Source: Aspidapion aeneum (Eukaryota > Arthropoda > Insecta > Coleoptera > Brentidae). Taken from it: DNA of 64,000 bases. Made by a program: the position numbers and the translations under genes. Every line of letters begins with the position of its first letter. The stretch's first letter is position 1. Location: the NCBI GenBank assembly GCA_963576565.1, contig OY755042.1:7464372-7528371 (forward strand), written 5' to 3'. The notes under the pieces are model-generated. The model was not told the DNA's origin, did not search any database, and was given only the letters and a program-made list of their open reading frames with translations. Of the stretch, positions 34,498-46,323 are shown in pieces.

Positions 34498-34671
34498 CAC
34501 TGGCGCACCCAGATATGTTTTGGGGGGCACGAGACCTCTGGGGGGGGGCGGGGCCTCATGATGTCGTATTTTATGCTATTTTATCTGTTTATTCATGAAA
34601 TATATAGAAAATATCTAAACAAAAATTAGGTTCGGGGGGACCTGTGCCCCTCCCCCCTTTGGGTGCGTCTA
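34498..34671. mobile_element. Short G-rich palindromic hAT-like remnant
   Basis: CACTGGCGCACCCAGATATG then GGGGGGCACG at the left is mirrored by GTGCCCCTCCCCCC and GGGTGCGTC at the right. Similar in design to 50218-50461. Confidence 0.5.
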
Positions 34672-34914
34672 TGTTGGAATACCGGCTGACTTTTAGAATC
34701 TTTAAGTAAATACTTTATTTGAAATTTAATATTATTTTTTTAATAAAAAATATAATAATTACATTTATAAAAATAATAGCATATACAAATAAAACATTTT
34801 TTTAAATACGATGGCATGCTTGATACTTACTATATAATATTGCAAAGTTAGTTTAATGTACCTGAAACAAAAAAATAATAATTTTAATAAACAAACTAAA
34901 AACAGGAAGCTAAA

Positions 34915-35172
34915 TTATAATTTTGGGGTTTTTAAATTTTTTCTACAGTTTTATCATAGTTCCTATCAGTCTGCCATATCTGGAAGTGAGCAATGTTACT
35001 TTTACATAACTTTACATGTATAGGGTAGGGAAGTAAATTAGAATTTTGAGGTTTTTTGATTTTTTCCAGGGGTTTGGTAATAATTTCTATCAGTCTGCCA
35101 AATTTCAGCTTTGTAGCATGTCTGAAAGTACAGTAGAATTTTGATGATCTATACATGAGTGAGTGAGTGACA
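34915..35172. repeat. Two degenerate ~110-bp units and a GAGT microsatellite
   Basis: TTTTGGGGTTTTTAAATTTTT ... TATCAGTCTGCCA is repeated as TTTTGAGGTTTTTTGATTTTT ... TATCAGTCTGCCA about 115 bases later, followed by (GTGA)n at 35157-35170. Looks like internal repeats of another non-autonomous element. Confidence 0.5.
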
Positions 35173-35725
35173 ATTTCGACGTTTTTTGAAATTTCGTAAC
35201 TACTTCAGTACTTTTGGGAATTCCATGAAACTAAACATGAAGGGATTGTTAACTCAATGGAGATCTACGACTGTGCAAAGTTTGAGATTCGTAGCTCATT
35301 CCGAAGTAGAGTTTTAGATAGGTCAAATATCGGCTGAAATGTTTCACGAAAAGATGGTACGGCGCTTGAACTTGACGAGGCACTGCCGTGCCCTCAGATT
35401 TACCTCCTAAATAGTCAACCACACCGTCAAATAAATAAAAAAACGCAAAAAAACGGAGGTAAAAACGTCAAAAACACTTTAAAATCACACGAACTCTCAA
35501 TACAAACAAAGCAACTGGTCCGCTGGTGACGTAAGCAGACACTGTTCGTCTCGCTGAGCGACGCTAACATAGAGTTAAATGGAAATAAGCAATCCTGTGT
35601 GTTTATAAACGTTGATTCTATGTAATCAAATAGAAAACTCATGTATGAATAAATGCCAACTGTTATACATTAAACGTTAGGTCCCGAGTAGTTCAATATC
35701 CACGATAAAAACATAACAAAAAATG
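35173..35725. other. Intergenic stretch, nothing seen
   Basis: No gene, no clear repeat. Confidence 0.4.
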
Positions 35726-35726
35726 T

Positions 35727-36865
35727 TTTAAAAAAAATGATGTTTTACAGAATTAACTATTAGGTAAATACGAAAAAAAGCGATGGATGTTCTTCCTCTG
35801 TTTTACAAGGCTCGCTCGCCAAAAAATTAGAATATTTGTGTATGTTAGAAATAGGGTAGTCGAGTTTTTTACAAAACCCTTTAAACTCTCAAGTTTTTTT
35901 AAATGCCAAATTTTTTCGCTTTTGTTTTAGAGATAATGTTGACCTCACAAATTATTTATTGTAATGCAAATGAAGATGACAATACATTACTTAATTTTTT
36001 TATTTATTCAGTCAGATTTTAGCTCACACATATACTATACTATAGTAGTGTGAGCTATGGTGATCCTAATTTTTTCGAGAAAAAAAAAGTTGCTCCGATT
36101 TCAAAAATTTTTATATATCTTTGCGTTTCAGATGATTTTGGAACTTTTTTGTTGCGCCGTCTGTCTGTCTGTATGTCTGTCTGTCTGTAACGACCAACGC
36201 GCATAACTCAAAAACCGCTTGGCCGATTTCAATGAAATTTGGTACCTAGGCTGGGTCTTGGGTCGAGATGGTCCCATTTAAAAATGAACAAAATCCACCG
36301 AACACAACCCAAATAAAAGGGTGGGGATAGATTTCAAAAATAAGAGTTTATGTGAAAATATGGCGTGTGTGATATCAAATGAAAGGTAATTGAGTCTGGA
36401 GTTAAACAAAATACATTTTAATTTATTTTAAAAAAAGGGTGAGGGTATATTTTAAAAATTAGAGTTTAAGTAAAAATATGGCGTGTGTGATATCAAACGA
36501 AAGGTAATTGAGTCCGGAGTTTAACAAAATACATTTTAGTTTTTGTTTTTTTTTTAAGGGTGGGGGTGGATTCCAAAAATTTGAGTTTAAGTCAAAACAT
36601 GGCTTGTGTGGTATCAAACAAAAGGTAATTTAGTGTGGAGTTGAATAAAATACATTTCAGTTTTTAGTTATATTAGCTCACACGTACACTATAACTATAG
36701 TACCTAGTGTGAGCTTAGGGGCCCATATATTGGCAGAGTATTTTAATATGTTGTAGGGCAATTTACTAGTAGTGATTTTTTGGGAAATTTTTCAAACCGT
36801 GGGATAAACTAAAAATATTGTTTTTTTTTCAATAGTTAATTCTGTAAAACAATGTTTTTTGAATA
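35727..36865. mobile_element. Inverted-repeat element split by hairpin-family copy 6
   Basis: AATGATGTTTTACAGAATTAACTATT at 35737 is matched in reverse by AATAGTTAATTCTGTAAAAC at 36831. Removing the 36021-36744 insertion leaves a palindromic element of about 400 bp. Confidence 0.5.
36021..36744 (+). mobile_element. Hairpin-ended helentron-like element, copy 6
   Basis: Complete, with three internal units and intact 5' and 3' hairpins; flanks are GATTTT on the left and TATTTTAATATG on the right. Confidence 0.82.
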
Positions 36866-36944
36866 AACACTTTTTAATAATTTTTATGTTTGGAGCGCTC
36901 CTGCATGTAATAAAATGTCACTGCGCTCATTTTTTAGTTTATAC

Positions 36945-37148
36945 TACTACTATACTATACTATACTATACTATAATATACTATACTATACTATACTATAC
37001 TATACTATACTATAATATACTATACTATACTATACTATACTAAACTACACTACACTACACTACACTACGCTACACTACACTATAATATAATATAATATAA
37101 TATACTATACTATTACTATACTATACTATACTAATACTATACTATACT
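36945..37148. repeat. (CTATA)n pentanucleotide microsatellite
   Basis: About 200 bases of TATAC units with variant blocks of CTACA (37040-37080) and TATAA (37082-37103). Confidence 0.95.
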
Positions 37149-37169
37149 ACTGATGGCCTATCGTTTAAT

Positions 37170-37782
37170 CAGGGCTATCAAGATGGACGGGCCACGATCC
37201 TCCACTTTGTTGACGTCACATCCGGGGCTGATTTTTTTTTGATGGTCACGCTACGACACAGCTGATTGTCTTTAAAATATTGAAGTTAGAATGACAGTTC
37301 ATGAATATTTGATTTTTTTTTTAATAAAGCGGTTTTTGAGATTGTTTTTACTTTATTCTGGCAGAACAATTTTTTTTAAATGTATGGTTATCTCTAATTT
37401 TTCATAGCCGCTTCATTAGCTCACACAAAAATTAAGTTTAAAGCAGAAACGAATGTGACAATCACAGATGACAAAGTCAAATACATGTCAAATATAACAG
37501 TTGGCATGTGGTACAAGGCGGGTAATTTGAATTCAAAATAAGGAATGCTAAATCTTGAAGATTTTAACCTTTTAATCATGTTGCTTCCTTACAAACCTTT
37601 GGTGGAATATCGGGATGGTGTCTAAGAATATTTCACTGAAATTTTGCGGAAATCTGTAGTGCCATTTTGAAAATATCATAAAAAAAACGTCTGACCTCCC
37701 ATAAAACCCAATGTAAAATTCAGCCCCGGGAGAACAGCTGATTTTTTCAGGGTCGTGGCCTCTATTTTTGTGTTGGCCTTGG
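37170..37782 (+). mobile_element. 613-bp TIR element, copy 1, 6-bp target duplication TTTAAT
   Basis: Starts CAGGGCTATCAAGATGGACG and ends GTGTTGGCCTTGG. The imperfect TIR aligns GGGCCACGATCCT with AGGGTCGTGGCC at the other end. TTTAAT flanks it at 37164-37169 and 37783-37788. About 90% like the copy at 38769-39376. Non-coding. Confidence 0.82.
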
Positions 37783-37788
37783 TTTAAT

Positions 37789-38610
37789 GAATAACAAGAA
37801 ATAACATCAAAATTAATGTTCTATGTAATAGAAATTAATTAAAAATGGTTTTTGTGAAAATACTACAATTTAAAACCGACGTCAAAATAAGAGCATCGAG
37901 ATCCTAAACACAAAAAAATTTATACTTTTATAAGGTAATAACAATAAAATAAATAACATATACTCACCCATGGAAGACGCAACTGAAAACGTAGAATTTC
38001 TGTAGTCACAAACACTCATTTGACGTCTAAAAGTCACGTCCTTTTCTAGTTTAAAACCAGAGTCCTAAAAAAATATCGGATTAAAAAAAATTAATACATT
38101 GAATATGATTGGCACAATACCACTTTTAGGAAATAAGTAAAAACAACGTAGCCTTAATCAATGGACTGATAATGCATACAGTCTTGCGAGAGTTTAAGTC
38201 TTTTAAGGTTATTACACATGTCAACAAATAAACTGAACAGCTGTCTGTCGTCAGCCGACAAATTTTTGAAGTGTAAACTTCTTTAGGCGCGTTTCGCAGT
38301 TTTTGTGGGTAGTGAATTGAACTGAGCCGTCAGGCTCGGCTATGTAACGCTCATTCGGGTGAAGTCGGCTCGAGTCGACTAACTATGAGAGGAACTAACA
38401 TTCAGCAGTATTATTAATTCTTAAGCACACACAATTTTTTTTTGTGAATCACCCAGTCCTATTAGAGTAAATTATTAGTGATGGACCCTCCGGTTACTTG
38501 TTCCTTTAAATGTGAAAATTTAGCAGATAGCGTTTAACCAAGAAAATATAAAAATTCATGCATTTTTATTGTTTTATTAACCATTAATAACCCTGCTCCG
38601 GAGGTAGGGT
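37789..38610. other. Intergenic stretch, nothing certain
   Basis: No gene recognised. A cluster of GC-richer sequence near 38280-38400 has no obvious function. Confidence 0.4.
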
Positions 38611-41600
38611 CAGGTGTACCAGACCACCCGTCCACCCCTTTTAAAACCTAGGGGGAAAGTTTATTTAATGATCCAAAAAATTATTATTATTTATTATTGG
38701 TAGATGTTTTCAACTTTGGGAGTCGACCGGAAGTGACCTATTTAGGCCTGGAGTCCGTTTTGTCAAACCAGGGCTATCAAAACGGACGGGCCACGATCCT
38801 CCACTTTCTTGACGTCACATCCGGGGCTGATTTTTTTTTGATGGTCACGTTACGACACAGCTGATTGTCTTTAAAAAATTGAAGTTGGAATGACGGTTCA
38901 TGAATATTTGATTTTTTTTTAAATAGTCATTTTTGAGATTGTTTTACTTTATTCTGGCAGAACAATTTTTTTTAATGTATAGTAATCCTTAATTTTTCAT
39001 AGCCGCTTCATTAACTCACACAAAAATTAAATTTAAAGCAGAAGCAAATGTGACAATCACAGATGACAAAGTCAAATACATGTCAAATATAACAGTTGGC
39101 ATGTGGTACATGGCGGGTAATTTGAATTCAAAATAAGGAATGCTAAATCTTGAAGAATTTAACCTTTTAATCATGTTGCTTCCTTACAAATCTTTGGTGG
39201 AATATCGTGATGGTGTCTGAGAATATTTCACTGAAATTTTGCGGAAATCTGTAGTGCCATTTTGAAAATACCATAAAAAAACCTCTGACCTCCCATAAGA
39301 CCCAATGTAAAATTCAGCCCCGGGAGAACAGCTGATTTTTTCAGGGTCGTGGCCTCTATTTTTGTGTTGGCCTTGGTCAAACATATACGCATTTGTAATG
39401 ACGTCACCAGTTGAGAAAAAAACGTATGGCGTAGATATTTTTGCCAATCAATGTTTTTTGATTGACAGTGACGGATACTTCACAGAAACAATTACCTACC
39501 TCCCAACTAACATTTATAGTAGCGGCTACATGTTCTAAAGGCTTTGCTACTTTCTTATAGTAGAAATGTGGTGATCCCAACCAAAATTTGTTACTTTTTA
39601 GTTCTAACTACTATTTAGTATCAGGAAATAGTAGATGTTTCGTAAAAACGACCCTCTAAACTACTTAGGATTGTTTCTTGATAGTCGATTCTGATAGTCT
39701 TCTCTACCACAATAGGACGTTGCTAAAGTTTTACTTTCTTTTTAGTCGTTATTTCGTAGTCGCCCTGACTTTTATATCCTACTTAATTACCACTAGAAAG
39801 TTAAGCTTCATTGGAGTCCCAAACAAGTGTATCCGACAACTACATTATAACTTTAATTTTTACCACAAAAGTTTGTCTCATCATAGTAACATCTGATGTA
39901 ACAATGTAGACAAAATAACTTTGTGGATCAACTTTAAAGCCGCAACTACTTTGACTTTTTTTTAATGTCGATCTTTTAAAGTAATCTCTCCTTCCTGTTT
40001 CTACTTTGAAAACGTAGACTTTTCTTAACCCTACTTTTTGTGGCCTTTTATAATATGGGAATATTAGGAATAGTTTTGCAAATATTTTTTTAACTACCTT
40101 GAGGAGTCCATTTTTTCGAGCTCATTGCTTGACCATTTTGCAAAACAATCAAAATGCAAAATATTGATCCAAAGTATCGAGTACCGCACACGGATTTTAA
40201 GAATTCCCTGGTCCATGCTTAATCTCCATCCTTAATCTTTTACGCTACATGTTGCTGTTCTATTCACTGTCTTTACGGTCGTTCGTGGTTTGTGCTGTGG
40301 CACCACCCTATCGCCATCGTAACCCTCTTGTGCAGACTAAACCGAATTCGTTTATCTAAGCCTCTTGTGCTGACGTGTCGTGTCTCACTGTGATTCATTT
40401 TATGTGTTGAGCTTGGTAAATTGTCTTTTTGGTTTTCTTCAAATTTGTGCTGTTGTTAGAGCTTGGTTTGAAGTGAATAAACTTAAATTTCTGCTGTGTT
40501 TTGTGCCAGGCTTTATTGCAATAGGTCCCTAATATCTAATTTATGCACGGCCCCTAAAATAACCTCTGGGATATGCTAGACTTCATCTAGGAACTTTTGC
40601 GCTGTTTGCGGCTAATAAAAAAACAAGTTAGATATATCGTGGTTACATGCGGATTTCTAAGCGATCTAACAAGTCTAAGGGATTGTTTTTTTACTTATAG
40701 GGCTTATAATAATAAAAATTACTGAATATTGACAATGCCAAAATATCTAAAAACAATAAAAAATACTACATACGAATTGTGAGAGCAATGTGTAAATAAA
40801 AAAAGTAACAATAAGTTGATTTCATTGATGTGACTACGTTCTTTTAGTTCCTTGACCAACACTTCCTAGAAATTCTAGAATAGGGATCATGCTCTCGACT
40901 GCAACATACATTTTTAAAAAACACTTTTTATTGGCACTTCATTTATTGTTATAATGGAATTTAATTTCTTGTTTTTGTTTTAAAACCTACCAGAAATTCA
41001 CGTTCGTACATAACCTATAAGCAGTGGTGTTGTTGTTGGCAGAAACGGCAAATGACAAGTGGCGACACCCCAATAACTTAAGGGTAGTAGTTATACTTAT
41101 CGCGTGGTTCCTATCACTCTGTAGACGTTTTCTAGTGGCGAAAGCTAGTTAATAATACGTTTCTGCAACGAAGGAGTAGAAATTCGAGTGTGTTATCTAG
41201 AACTAAAAAGGAATGCCGACATAAAAGTCGTAAGTGACACGTTGCCGTAACTTAGGCTCACTTTCAAGTAACCCTTTCGACTATCAGGGAATATAGTTTG
41301 GGACGCCATGTTTTTATGTAAGAAAGAAAATTTAATATTTTTGTTGTCGTTTTATGAGCTCATATTAAAGAGCTATACTATTTTATAAACAAATTAGTTG
41401 AAGCTTACCAAAAATGCTCTTCTTAAGCACCATTTGTTGGAGTTAACTGTCGATTATGAAAACATAACCTCCAAAATCACAACACAAAAATTCCATCAGC
41501 TACCAGAAAACGGCTCAATTTTACGGGCGCACCGGTTTTTTGCAATATATATAATGCATGTTATACAAAAAACTTTGCGTCGCACTCGAATTTTGATCCT

Positions 41601-42408
41601 CTGCTCGTAAATTCTCACACTTTTGGATAACATAGTACATATTATAACCATAACCAAACAAAAAAACTAAGCGAGTCTGTTTACTGTTGTGTCCACCATA
41701 TTGTGTAACAATTCTACCATAAAGAAACGATTATATTATTTGCAACTACATCGCAACTTTTATGCCATTACGGAAAAAAAACAGCCTCTACGACGTAGTA
41801 GATACCTGGCTACGACGTAGTAGTGTAGTTGTTACTACAGTGACTTTAAACACTTGGCCAAGTAGTTATAACCAGAAATTGGTTCCCCACTTAGGGAATT
41901 ATAACGTCGCTGTATGGTATACTGAGACGTAGCGGGAGTACGTTGCGGTTACTTTTAAGAAATTCTTTCTAGTTGGGGTTTCGTCGTTACAACTTTAAAT
42001 GTTTGTTGGGCTATTTGAATCATAGACACAACTTTTTTTTTAAAGTTTATTGTCATCGCTGTTTATAATATATTAAACAAAGTTAAACAAAAATGACGTC
42101 ATTACAAATGGTTATAAGTTGGACTATAAAATAGGGATGGGCATATATTAAAAAAATAATGACGTTTAAAAAAAATGTTTCAAATAAAAGGTACGTATTT
42201 TCTTGCGTAGAATCCTAATTCGTTGCAAAATTATGCCCAGCCCTATTCAAAAAACGGACTTTGGACCTGAATAGGCCACTTCCGGTCGGCGCCGGAATCT
42301 AAAAATACTATCAATTGAAAGAGCGTACTCGATATAACTACAATCATTTTTTAGATCATTGAAAAATCCATCCCCTAGGTTTTAAAAGGGGTGGTCAGGA
42401 ACACCTCG
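38611..42408. mobile_element. ~3.8-kb long-TIR element
   Basis: CAGGTGTACCAGACCACCC, then CCCCTTTTAAAACCTAGGG, then GACCGGAAGTGACCTATTTAGG at the left are all mirrored at 42408-42250. The TIR is interrupted on the left by the 608-bp element (38769-39376), after which ATTTGTAATGACGTCA near 39390 again pairs with TGACGTCATTACAAAT near 42095. TA follows the right end (CACCTCG-TA), resembling the TA-flanked group. The interior (39490-42000) has no long ORF; short coding-like pieces exist on the - strand near 41780-41930 (NSLSGEPISGYNYLAKCLKS) but I do not recognise them. Confidence 0.6.
38769..39376 (+). mobile_element. 608-bp TIR element, copy 2, 6-bp target duplication TCAAAC
   Basis: Same family as 37170-37782. 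TCAAAC occurs at 38763-38768 and 39377-39382. It sits within the TIR of the 3.8-kb element, giving a clear insertion order. Confidence 0.84.
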
Positions 42409-42415
42409 TATATAT

Positions 42416-42776
42416 TATAACAAAAACATTTCATGTAAAAAGAAGCCAAGTACGCGAAAGTGGTATTTCGTAAACAGAATTGAGATAAAAGTAAAGCCAA
42501 GTTCTCCAATACAAATTTCAAAATGACTTCTTACTAATTTGGAAATGTTTTTTAAACTTTGCTATTTCAGCCAAACTTCTTTATGTTAAATTTAGCACTG
42601 TGTTAAGAGTCATTTGCAGCCTTAATAGCCAAGTTTAGAAAAACATTTCGAAACTAGTGAGAACCTTTCATTTTGAAATTTGTATGGGAGAGCTTGGCTT
42701 TAATTTTATCTCAATTCTTTTTACGGAATACCACTTTCGCGTACTTTACTTTTTTTTACATGAAATGTTTTTGTTA
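42416..42776. mobile_element. ~360-bp palindromic MITE
   Basis: AACAAAAACATTTCATGTAA ... ACGCGAAAGTGGTATT at the left is inverted as AATACCACTTTCGCGT ... CATGAAATGTTTTTGTT at the right. The inner part also pairs (AAGCCAAG / CTTGGCTT). Abuts the 3.8-kb element. Confidence 0.82.
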
Positions 42777-42779
42777 TGA

Positions 42780-43308
42780 TATCACTCCTTTTTCAAAGGA
42801 TTTGAAGAATATTTAAGTTTTAAAGTAGTAAAATATGCGGAATATTGTTCAAAACTTTTGCAATGCCCTTTTAAAAATGACATATCTATTGTAGAATATC
42901 AAAGTGATGTTCGGATTTTTGCTTTTACACGCATTCATTAAATAATTGGCTTTTCCTGTGAATTCGCAAAAAAATCAATTTTGTTTTTATTGTATATAAG
43001 CTTGAAATTACGCTGTACATGACTAACTTTAGCGTCTTTAAAAAAGTAAATCCACCCTAAACTATATAATCTGAAACTTGATAAATTTGTTGGACCAAAA
43101 AACACCGCACAATATATAAGTCTTGTGAAACATTATTACACGATCATTCTTGAAAATGTAGTTATTCAATTTTAGATCTCTGATCCACGGTCTGCCGTCA
43201 AATACTAAAAATCCCCTTTCCATCCATTTTGATGTGCCGTACTGATTATATCTAATATATTTGTTTGAAAAATTAAAAAGATATAATATTTGAACAAAAT
43301 GTTTTTAC
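42780..43308. other. Non-coding stretch downstream of the DOCK exon
   Basis: Intron or 3' region of the DOCK gene. No following exon was recognised with confidence. Confidence 0.4.
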
Positions 43309-43571
43309 CCGTTTGCCGTAATTCTCCTCAACATGTGTCTTCCTTTCCGCAAAGCACTGCTCCAGTCGCTTCTGTAGTGGCTGCAAACTAGGAGGCGCTT
43401 TCTGTTTGTGAATTTGGATGCATACATCCAATAAAGGGATTTGGTCGGCTATTAGGTCCTTTAGCCGATTGATCAGTATTTCGTCATGGCCGTGATGATT
43501 CAAGTAGTCGCCGTTAAAGAAGATTTCTTCGTAGTTTTTGACGCCGCCCATTACGTTTGCATCCAAGATTC
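43309..43571 (-). CDS. DOCK-family RhoGEF exon: DHR2 lobe C
   Basis: Encodes ILDANVMGGVKNYEEIFFNG ... RLKDLIADQIPLLDVCIQIH ... PPSLQPLQKRLEQCF, the C-terminal lobe of the DHR2 (DOCKER) domain that catalyses GDP/GTP exchange on Rac/Cdc42. The NVMGG-KNYEE segment corresponds to the alpha-10 region that carries the nucleotide-sensor valine in DOCK proteins. Acceptor TTTTTGGCAG|GA and donor CGG|GTAAAA bound 263 bases; the leading GA completes the phase-1 codon of the preceding exon. It best fits the DOCK-A/B groups (Mbc/DOCK1 or Sponge/DOCK3-4). Later exons with the C-terminal tail were not found. Confidence 0.9.
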
Positions 43572-43640
43572 CTGCCAAAAATAATATAGTCAGGGTCCAA
43601 TTGCTTTTAACAGTTTTTCAAAATTTCGGTTTATTAGGTA

Positions 43641-45146
43641 CAGCGTGTCCCATTTTCGATGGGATTAAATGGGAAACTCGGTTATTATTAAAGATATCGA
43701 TTTTCTGATTGCACCTTACCGTGCTCTTTTTTGGAGCCCTTAAAAATGGTGTAATCAGATTTTTGCTATACCCCGTGGTTTCGCTAATACAGGGAGTTTT
43801 TGAAAAAATTGCATTTTAATTAATTCCTTGTATCTCGCTTATTTTGCAAGATATTTTTAATCTGTAAAAACGTTTCTATGGCAACATTTTTAGAGCAAAA
43901 TAATGACGTTGTCAATTTTTAAAAATATTGTTTAGTTTTTGAGATATGGTATTTATCATTAAAAAAAATAATACGGACCTGGATTTTTTTTATTACTACT
44001 ATTAACTTAAAATGATAAAACTTTAATATTTTTTTGATTTAAGGTTAAAAAAAACTATTTAATATTTGAAAAAAAAATTATAGTCCAAACCTGGAAATTT
44101 CCAACGTAATAATGAATTAAAAATTGCAAGACACACTAGTTGAACGATTTTTAGTTTATCTGTTTTGAAATGATAATTAAAAGATTTATAAATAAAGTAA
44201 AAAACGTTAAAAAGTTACAAAAATAATATCATACTAATTATTTGATAACCGAACAGCAGGTCGTGAAATTTACAAAACAAAAGCGTGGAATTGACATTGT
44301 CATTTTACTTGTCATTTTTGTGAATGGCTTACAATTATTTTAAACTGGCTAGAAATCGACCATATCCAGATTTTGAAAAATGTGATATGTTTGACTGCTT
44401 CATTCAAGCAACAAAATCCCAATATTTAAATGGCAGAAATATTTTTATGCAAAATGCGTTAAGAAAAATTACTCAAAAATGCCAACAATGTCTTACACAT
44501 AATGGTAATCAGAAAAATTAGTTATTTTTTATAACTTGTTTTTTTTTGTATTTTTCGTAGACTTTGTTTCAAATAAATCTGTAAATTAACGTAAAACCAT
44601 TTTAATATGCTAAGTATCAAAACAGTTAAACTAAAAATTGTTTAACTAGCAATTTTTAGTTGATATTTATGTTGGAAATATCCAGGTTCGGACTATTTTT
44701 TTTTTAATATTAAATTTTTTTTTTACCTTAAAACAAAATTTTTTAAAATTTTTGTTATTTTATGATAATACTAGCATGAAACTAATCAAAATAGTAATAA
44801 AAAAAATCCAGGTCCGTATTTAATTTTTTTATGATAAATACCATATCTCAAAAACTAAACAATATTTTAAAAAATTAACAACGTCATTATTTTCTTCTAA
44901 AAAACATAAAAATGTTTTTACAGAATAAAAGTATCTCGCAAAATAAGCGAGATACAAGAGATTATTAAAAATACAATTTCTTCAAAAATAATAATAATAA
45001 TACCGAAACTACGGGGTATAGCAAAAATCTGATTACGCCATTTTTAAGGGCTCAAAAAAAGAGCACGGTAAGGTGCAATCAGAAAATCAATATCTTAAAT
45101 AATAACTGAGTTTCCCATTTAATCCCATCGAAAATGGGACACGCTG
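43641..45146. mobile_element. 1.5-kb TA-flanked foldback, CAGCGTGTCCC family copy 2
   Basis: TA-CAGCGTGTCCCATTTTCGAT ... ATCGAAAATGGGACACGCTG-TA. Same family as 28170-29766. The non-inverted centre has a 65-codon open frame (44324-44521, RNRPYPDFEKCDMFDCFIQA...) also recognisable in degenerate form in the other copy; function unknown. Lies in the DOCK intron. Confidence 0.88.
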
Positions 45147-45489
45147 TACACCATAATTAGTATACTGTGGGTACACCCTAAAATGTTTTGGTGATCATGT
45201 TCAGAAGGCATTAAGTAATTTTTTTTAGTAATTAGATAGGAAAGTAAACGCTAAAGGTTTAAGGATTTAGACACATTCTAATTGACAAATAGACTTTAGA
45301 TTCAGAGGAGCAAAATTGTGTTCTTAAACCTGGGTAGGTCCGTCAATAATATTATAAATTGTATTTTCGAATATTTTTAATAAAGTTCAAAAATACACCA
45401 CTTGATGGGTTTTTCATTATAAAGGTATGAAGTAGTTATTGTAGATTTGTAGATCACGTTTAAGTGGTACCTTCCCCCTTCCAAAGACT

Positions 45490-46323
45490 GCAACAAAAAT
45501 TATTTGAAAAATGTAAAATATAGCACCAATTAGGGAATAATTGAAAAATCCGGTTTAGCAGATCAATTGCAAAACCTAATACAATCAAATAAAGAGGTTA
45601 TATCTATTTTTGATAATGTTAACCCTCAACAAACATTAAACGTAGAAGAAAATAAAAGCAATAAGAGGAGTGCACCCAGGAGTGCAAGGAAAACTAGTGG
45701 CCAAGAGCCTACGAAAAATTAAAGTTATGGAGAAAAAAATCAACCATAACCTCACTTTTTGTGAAAAAAATATTGAAAATCCTAATTCTCAACAAAATAT
45801 CACAGAAGTTGTGGAACATCAGGAAACAATTAGCCAAAATGGTGATTGGAGGGTCGCTCATTCAAAAAGGCGATCTGGAAACAGAGGCGGTCTTGGTTCT
45901 GGCCCGGTGATGGAAATCAACCATAGAACCATCACAAACAACCAAACAAGACGACCACCACAAAAGGGAAACCGACCTCAGCCCCTTAGGGGTACTAATA
46001 CCACCACAACATGCCTAAATGTGGCTGAAAGGAAAACAGCGATTTTTGTGTCTGGTTTTGACCCAAAAATGGGAGTGCAAAATATTCTGGAGTATCTAAA
46101 GGAAAAAAATCTTGAAAATGGAGTAATCTGTGAAAAAATGATCACTCGAACTGACAAGTACAAAAGTTCATTTAAAATTAGTTGCACAGAATCACAAAAA
46201 CCACATCTTATGTGTCAAGAGCTGTGGCCCAGTAAAGTGATTATTAACCATTTTCTCAACCTCCAAAGACATTCCTCCAGAAGTACTTGGGGGAGTGTGG
46301 TTCACAATCAAAATGGAGCATAA
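45490..46323 (+). pseudogene. LINE ORF1 (gag-like), frameshifted near its start
   Basis: Reads LADQLQNLIQSNKEVISIF and a basic stretch (NKSNKRSAPRSARKTSG) in one frame to about 45720, where an A-rich run shifts the frame. It continues from there to the TAA at 46321-46323, with a central glutamine/arginine-rich basic linker and a C-terminal domain TAIFVSGFDPKMGVQNILEY ... YKSSFKISCTES ... ELWPSKVIINHFL. This last part is the RRM-like/C-terminal nucleic-acid-binding domain of jockey/CR1-type ORF1 proteins. The protein would bind LINE RNA in ribonucleoprotein particles. Confidence 0.72.

Noticed and set aside
36945..37148. CRISPR-like regular repeats
   Set aside because: Continuous pentanucleotide microsatellite without spacers.
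40160..40620. Possible LTR or gag region
   Set aside because: No TG...CA boundaries, primer-binding site or partner LTR could be established.
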